Assembly: GCA_018334675.1 (NCBI GenBank)
Contig: JAGXLL010000003.1
Span: 1-37,049, forward strand
Source: Bacteroidales bacterium
GTDB lineage: Bacteria; Bacteroidota; Bacteroidia; Bacteroidales; UBA12077
Direction of reading: 5' to 3'
Length of the DNA: 37,049 nucleotides
Position numbers and translations under genes: made by a program. Positions 33,803 through 37,049 of the stretch are shown here, one piece after another; positions within the stretch are counted from its first letter, which is position 1, and each line of letters opens with the position of its first letter. The notes below the pieces were generated by a model that was not told the origin of the DNA, did no database searches, and saw nothing but the letters and a program-made list of their open reading frames with translations.

Positions 33803-34393
33803 GTGACAAAAAAAGAGAATTCCGATCAAAAACTCATCAAAGAATATCTGGATGGCAACCACACGGCTATTGAAAGATTGATCGGCCGTTACAAAGATAA
33901 GGTCTATACATATATTCTGCTGATGGTAAAGAACGAACATCTGGCTGAAGATATTTTCCAGGAAACTTTCATAAAGGTCATCAAATCACTGCACCAGGGA
34001 AAATATCAGGAAAGCGGGAAGTTCGTATCATGGGTCATACGTATTGCTCATAACCTGATCATCGATTACTTCCGCAAAGGCAAACAATCGCGGGTTTATT
34101 CCAATGATGATTATGAGATGGATATATTCAACTCACAAAAATTTTCCGAAAAGACTGTTGAAGACCACATGGTGCGGAATCAGATCATTGATGATGTACG
34201 CAAATTGATTGATTACTTACCTGAAGAGCAGAAGGAAGTTGTGCTTCTGCGTCACTATGGTGGATTGAGTTTTAAAGAGATCGCCGACCAAACCAATGTT
34301 TCCATCAACACAGCATTGGGCCGTATGCGATATGCCCTGATCAACCTGAGAAAACTGATCAAGGATAAAAACCTCAATCTTAACACCATTTAA
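33803..34393 (+). CDS. ECF-type RNA polymerase sigma factor
   Basis: 196 residues from the GTG at 33803. Region 2: HTAIERLIGRYKDKVYTYILL, then NEHLAEDIFQETFIKVIKSL (the region 2.2-2.4 core DIFQETF) and FVSWVIRIAHNLIIDYFRKGKQ. Region 4: YLPEEQKEVVLLRHYGGLSFKEIADQTNVSINTALGRMRYALINLRK with the helix-turn-helix at SFKEIADQTNVSINTALGRM. It has neither the usual FecR/anti-sigma membrane gene nor a SusC/TonB receptor next to it. A 65-codon acidic gene follows instead and shares the transcript up to the terminator at 34714. It is thus more like the general Bacteroidota ECF type than a TonB-linked one. The stimulus is unknown. Confidence 0.95.
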   Translation: MTKKENSDQKLIKEYLDGNHTAIERLIGRYKDKVYTYILLMVKNEHLAEDIFQETFIKVIKSLHQGKYQESGKFVSWVIRIAHNLIIDYFRKGKQSRVYSNDDYEMDIFNSQKFSEKTVEDHMVRNQIIDDVRKLIDYLPEEQKEVVLLRHYGGLSFKEIADQTNVSINTALGRMRYALINLRKLIKDKNLNLNTI

Positions 34394-34504
34394 TACAATT
34401 CCCTGATTGCTTCCCGTTTGTTAAAAAATGTTAATGCTTCTTACAATATTTAAAAGAAGGGCATCGTTTTGTGATATGATTTTTAATGCATAATTCCTAC
34501 GCCT

Positions 34505-34702
34505 ATGAAGCATCATTCTACATCAGCCTCTCAGGAGGAAACAAATCAACTGGTTTACAGCCCGGAAAAAGATGAATTTCTCGGCATAGAAAATTTTTCC
34601 GAGATCTTTGAGATGCTCGACAAAAGTCTTTTTCAAGTAGATGACAAAATTGCAGGAGAAGTCATCCATTTTGCACAGAGGTATTCCAATTCCGGGCAAT
34701 AA
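34505..34702 (+). CDS. Small acidic protein following the ECF sigma factor
   Basis: 65 residues, predicted cytoplasmic and helical in its second half: FLGIENFSEIFEMLDKSLFQVDDKIAGEVIHFAQRY. It is acidic and has no signal peptide, cysteine or membrane helix, so it is not a classical anti-sigma factor. The gap to the sigma gene is 111 bases with no terminator; a strong terminator follows the stop. Context suggests co-expression with the sigma factor, and a direct modulator role is possible (inference). Small size lowers confidence that it is a real gene, but the amino-acid composition and codon use look coding, and the terminator placement supports it. Confidence 0.62.
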   Translation: MKHHSTSASQEETNQLVYSPEKDEFLGIENFSEIFEMLDKSLFQVDDKIAGEVIHFAQRYSNSGQ

Positions 34703-34713
34703 TTAATTTTGTT

Positions 34714-34758
34714 CAAGTTCGCCTCTTTTCTTTCCCATGGAGGCGAACTTGTCTTTTT
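34714..34758 (+). terminator. Strong terminator after the sigma factor/small protein genes
   Basis: CAAGTTCGCCTC (34714-34725) pairs perfectly with GAGGCGAACTTG (34740-34751) around a 14-base pyrimidine-rich loop, then TCTTTTT. Lies just before the rsmE stop on the other strand. Confidence 0.92.
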
Positions 34759-34765
34759 CCCCACC

Positions 34766-35470
34766 TCAATAACCGTTCAACAGATTGATGCTGTGACAAG
34801 CCACGATGCCGGCTGTTTCAGTGCGTAAGCGGTTTTCTCCCAATTTTACAGACTGAAATTTCTGTTCTTCAGCCTGTTCCACTTCTTCTTCACTGAAATC
34901 TCCTTCCGGTCCAATGACTATCAATGCATTTTCTCCTGCAGGATATATCTCCCTCAGAGGTTGGGACCGCTGTTCATCCAGGTAAGCGATATAACGGTTG
35001 CGGGGTGAGGATTTCTTTATGACCCCGGCAAAGGGAGTCATCTCGTTTAGCAGGGGCAGGTATGTTTTTAAGGATTGTTTCATGGCAGCTATCACAACCC
35101 GGTTCATCCGCTGGGTTTTAATGTATTTGCGTTCCGAATGGAAACACAGGATCGGGGTAATCTCATCGACGCCTATCTCGGTGGCTTTCTCCAGGAACCA
35201 TTCAAACCGTTTCATGTTCTTGGGTGGGGCAATGGCCAGGTGAAGGTAAAAAGGACGCTTACCATAACCTTCCTGATGATCAGCGACCTCTACGCGACAA
35301 TGGCGAACATCTTCTTCAACAATGACTGCCCGGTATAATCCGCCTCTGCCATCGGTCAGATGGATGTGATCGCCCTTTTTCAGCCGCAGTACTGTGATAC
35401 AATGCCTCGATTCTTCTTCCGATAATTGGTGTGTATTGTTTTTCAGCTTCGGGGTATAGAATAAATGCAT
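34766..35470 (-). CDS. rsmE: 16S rRNA (uracil-1498-N3)-methyltransferase RsmE
   Basis: 234 residues from the ATG at 35470 (MHLFYTP), the usual start and length; upstream in-frame codons overlap the divergent phosphoesterase gene. Blocks: HQLSEEESRHCITVLRLKKGDHIHLTDGRG (PUA-like N-terminal domain), LAIAPPKNMKRFEWFLEKATEIGVDEITPI, HSERKYIKTQRMNRVVIAAMKQSLK, and the SPOUT knot ALIVIGPEGDFSEEEVEQA with VKLGENRLRTETAGIVACHSIN. It methylates U1498 of 16S rRNA in the small ribosomal subunit. Its promoter overlaps that of the divergent gene at 35511. Confidence 0.97.
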   Translation of the reverse strand: MHLFYTPKLKNNTHQLSEEESRHCITVLRLKKGDHIHLTDGRGGLYRAVIVEEDVRHCRVEVADHQEGYGKRPFYLHLAIAPPKNMKRFEWFLEKATEIGVDEITPILCFHSERKYIKTQRMNRVVIAAMKQSLKTYLPLLNEMTPFAGVIKKSSPRNRYIAYLDEQRSQPLREIYPAGENALIVIGPEGDFSEEEVEQAEEQKFQSVKLGENRLRTETAGIVACHSINLLNGY

Positions 35471-35478
35471 AATATGTT

Positions 35479-35497
35479 TATTTTTGCAGCAAATGTA
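35479..35497. promoter_or_regulatory. Overlapping divergent promoters of rsmE and the phosphoesterase gene
   Basis: TATTTTTG on the plus strand (35479-35486) and TACATTTG on the minus strand (35490-35497) both fit TAnnTTTG and are only three bases apart, so each predicted transcription start falls near or inside the other's -7 element. Confidence 0.6.
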
Positions 35498-35510
35498 AGG
35501 AATTTTGGTC

Positions 35511-36032
35511 ATGATGAAAATTGGAGCCCTCTCCGACACCCATGGACATATTGATGAGAAGACCCTGAACTTTCTCAGCCTTACCGACGAGATATGGCAT
35601 GCCGGTGACATTGGTAATCCGGCCATCATCGATAAGCTTGAAATCATGGCGCCTGTCAGGGCAGTATACGGAAACATCGACGGTGGGGACATCAGAAGCA
35701 GCTGGCCCCTAATTCAGGCGTTTGAATATGAAGGCCTGCAAATCACCATTACCCATATAGGAGGCAAACCCGGTCGCTATGATCGATCCATCATGGGCCA
35801 CGTGAATAACCACCACCCCGATTTATTTTTATGCGGCCATTCACATATACTGAAAATACAACACGATCCCCAATACGATATGCTTTTCATCAACCCCGGG
35901 GCAGCCGGAAAAACCGGTTTCCACCGGGTACGCACGGCGATTCGTTTTGATCTGGATAATGGGAACATCAGCAATATGGAAGTTCATGAGGTGAACCCAC
36001 ACATGGGCGGTAACAACTATGTTCCAAAGTAA
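35511..36032 (+). CDS. YfcE/MJ0936-type metallophosphoesterase
   Basis: 173 residues from the ATG at 35511 (or the next codon). The calcineurin-like phosphoesterase motifs are all present: GALSDTHGH (D-x-H), WHAGDIGN (G-D), YGNIDGG (G-N-x-D), ITHIGG and FLCGHSH (G-H-x-H), then FINPGAAG. These bind two metal ions. Relatives such as YfcE hydrolyse phosphodiesters in vitro; the physiological substrate is unknown. It probably leads a small operon with the FMN-binding protein and the SDR gene. The gene diverges from rsmE with overlapping promoter elements. Confidence 0.93.
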   Translation: MMKIGALSDTHGHIDEKTLNFLSLTDEIWHAGDIGNPAIIDKLEIMAPVRAVYGNIDGGDIRSSWPLIQAFEYEGLQITITHIGGKPGRYDRSIMGHVNNHHPDLFLCGHSHILKIQHDPQYDMLFINPGAAGKTGFHRVRTAIRFDLDNGNISNMEVHEVNPHMGGNNYVPK

Positions 36033-36081
36033 TACACGGATAAGCCTGTCGGCGAACAAGCATGAACCAAACAATAAGAAC

Positions 36082-36501
36082 ATGAACCGAAACCTAAAAT
36101 ATCTGCTGATCCTTCTGAGCGTGATATTGCTTTTTGCCGGATATCAATACTTCAAACAGGCCGGGATTCAGGCCTACCGGTATGTCGGCACTTCAAAGGT
36201 TAACCTGGATAAACTGCCCAATGGAAGTTACAGTGGTACATTCCAGCCATTTAACCTCATATCCCTGGCAAAGGTAAAATTCAGGATAGACGGGGGCAAA
36301 GTCAAAGATTTCTCCATTCCCAGGTTGGTGGTATCTCCCTGGAATCAGGTTAAGTCCTCCATCACCGATAGTGTCAAAGTCAAGCAATCGGTTCGCTTTG
36401 ATGCAATATCCGGGGCTACACGATCTTCCTACTTTGTGAAGGCGGCTTTGCATGATGCCTGCCCTGTCCAAAGAGACAGCATAATAACCAGTCAGCCTTG
36501 A
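36082..36501 (+). CDS. FMN-binding domain membrane protein with flavinylation motif
   Basis: 139 residues from the ATG at 36082 (MNRNLKYLLILL). An in-frame start at 36019 would lie inside the upstream gene. One membrane helix (about 7-24) is followed by an extracytoplasmic FMN-binding domain: LPNGSYSGTFQPFNLISLAKVKFRIDGGKVKDF, then DAISGATRSSYFVKAAL, which fits the D-x-x-S-G-A-T-x-S motif where ApbE attaches FMN to the Thr. So it is probably a covalent flavoprotein carrying electrons outside the cytoplasm, as in RnfG/NqrC-type proteins. No ApbE or partner reductase is present in the window. It is 49 bases downstream of the phosphoesterase stop. Confidence 0.8.
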   Translation: MNRNLKYLLILLSVILLFAGYQYFKQAGIQAYRYVGTSKVNLDKLPNGSYSGTFQPFNLISLAKVKFRIDGGKVKDFSIPRLVVSPWNQVKSSITDSVKVKQSVRFDAISGATRSSYFVKAALHDACPVQRDSIITSQP

Positions 36502-36544
36502 ACAATACTGTCCGTGATTTGTCTTTATCTCTAAAACCATCACC

Positions 36545-37049
36545 TTGAATATACTACTGACCGGCGCCAACGGTTACATTGGCAAACGACTGTTGCCAGC
36601 TCTTCTGGAGGAGGGACATCACGTGATCTGCTGTGTGCGTGACCGTCAACGTTTCGCCCTGAAAGACATCTATCCCGACATTGAAGTATGGGAGCATGAT
36701 TTCCTGCAACCCGTAGGAGAATCCTTCCCCCGGCAAATCGATGCGAGCTACTTTCTAATCCATTCCATGTCGGCATCCATCACCGGATTTTATGAAAGTG
36801 AGGCCACCACGGCCAGGAATTTTGTGGATTTTATCAACCAAACACAGGCCCGGCAAATCATTTACCTGAGTGGCATCACCAACCAGCCCCAATTATCCCG
36901 GCACCTCTCTTCCCGTAAGAATGTGGAAAGCATACTGGCACAATCCCAGGCTCAACTGACCACCCTGAAAGCTGGCATCATCATTGGATCAGGCAGTTCC
37001 TCCTTCGAGATCATGAGGGATCTGGTGGAAAAACTGCCGGTGATGGTCA
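36545..37049 (+). CDS. YbjT-like NAD(P)-binding SDR-type protein, N-terminal 168 residues
   Basis: The frame is open from a TTG at 36545 to the window end; no ATG precedes the Rossmann motif, and TTG sits at exactly the usual start position. Residues: LNILLTGANGYIGKRLLPAL, with the nucleotide-binding GANGYIG, then CVRDRQRF and SYFLIHSMS. The FLIHSM block is a hallmark of YbjT-like SDR proteins (DUF2867 family), followed by IIYLSGITNQPQLSRHL and LTTLKAGIIIGSGSSSFEIMRDL. Function in the family is unclear. It lies 43 bases after the FMN-binding gene in the same direction and continues beyond the window. Confidence 0.85.
   Translation, partial: MNILLTGANGYIGKRLLPALLEEGHHVICCVRDRQRFALKDIYPDIEVWEHDFLQPVGESFPRQIDASYFLIHSMSASITGFYESEATTARNFVDFINQTQARQIIYLSGITNQPQLSRHLSSRKNVESILAQSQAQLTTLKAGIIIGSGSSSFEIMRDLVEKLPVMV

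Overview
The window reads as chromosomal DNA of a Bacteroidota bacterium, probably a Bacteroidales/Marinilabiliales-like lineage (lineage inferred from protein style, not from a marker search). Reasons: many genes are preceded by the Bacteroidota -7 promoter element TAnnTTTG; most starts lack a Shine-Dalgarno sequence; there are many lipoproteins and exported hypothetical proteins; and several families are typical of the phylum (exonuclease/GIY-YIG fusion, AsmA-like protein with long tail, small ECF sigma factor). I see no phage, insertion sequence, CRISPR array or plasmid function. Most of it looks like ordinary chromosome with a few unusual loci.

Layout. 1-145: N-terminus of a small acidic protein running off the left edge. 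240-2729: a large exported lipoprotein related to the GH84/GH20 hexosaminidase superfamily. 2854-9545: a seven-gene minus-strand efflux operon, transcribed from tetR downwards (TetR regulator, TolC-like outer-membrane factor, YbhG/HlyD-like lipoprotein adaptor, two ABC ATPases, two ABC-2 permeases). It matches the gene set of E. coli cecR-ybhG-ybhF-ybhS-ybhR, but with YbhF split into two proteins. 9900-13507: an unknown exported protein translationally coupled to anmK, then a C69 dipeptidase. 13953-17214: rplS, then a convergent AsmA-like gene. 17591-19508: a lactonase-type beta-propeller lipoprotein and two tandem tRNA-Arg genes (anticodons ACG and CCG), each with its own promoter and terminator. 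19929-22963: a free-standing SpoIIE-type phosphatase, an ABC exporter and a DUF2007-like small protein. 23145-27226: a sorbosone-dehydrogenase-like lipoprotein facing an operon of a carboxypeptidase-regulatory-domain protein, a DmpA-type S58 peptidase and an Asp/Glu racemase. 27304-33643: DNA repair flavour (exonuclease + GIY-YIG fusion, HEAT-repeat protein, uvrA) around two exported hypotheticals. 33803-37049: ECF sigma factor with a small acidic protein, rsmE, a YfcE-like phosphoesterase, an FMN-binding membrane protein and the start of a YbjT-like SDR.

How genes work together. The efflux operon carries everything needed for a tripartite exporter plus its own repressor, and its promoter has operator-like repeats at the predicted transcription start. 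AnmK, the C69 dipeptidase, the S58 peptidase and the racemase all act on cell-wall sugars or small peptides/amino acids, a loose muropeptide-recycling theme (inference). The exonuclease/GIY-YIG fusion and UvrA point to nucleotide excision repair. The strongest leads for something new are the exported partner of anmK, the hexosaminidase-like protein with an altered catalytic pair, the S58/racemase operon, and the ECF sigma factor paired with an unknown 65-residue protein instead of an anti-sigma factor.
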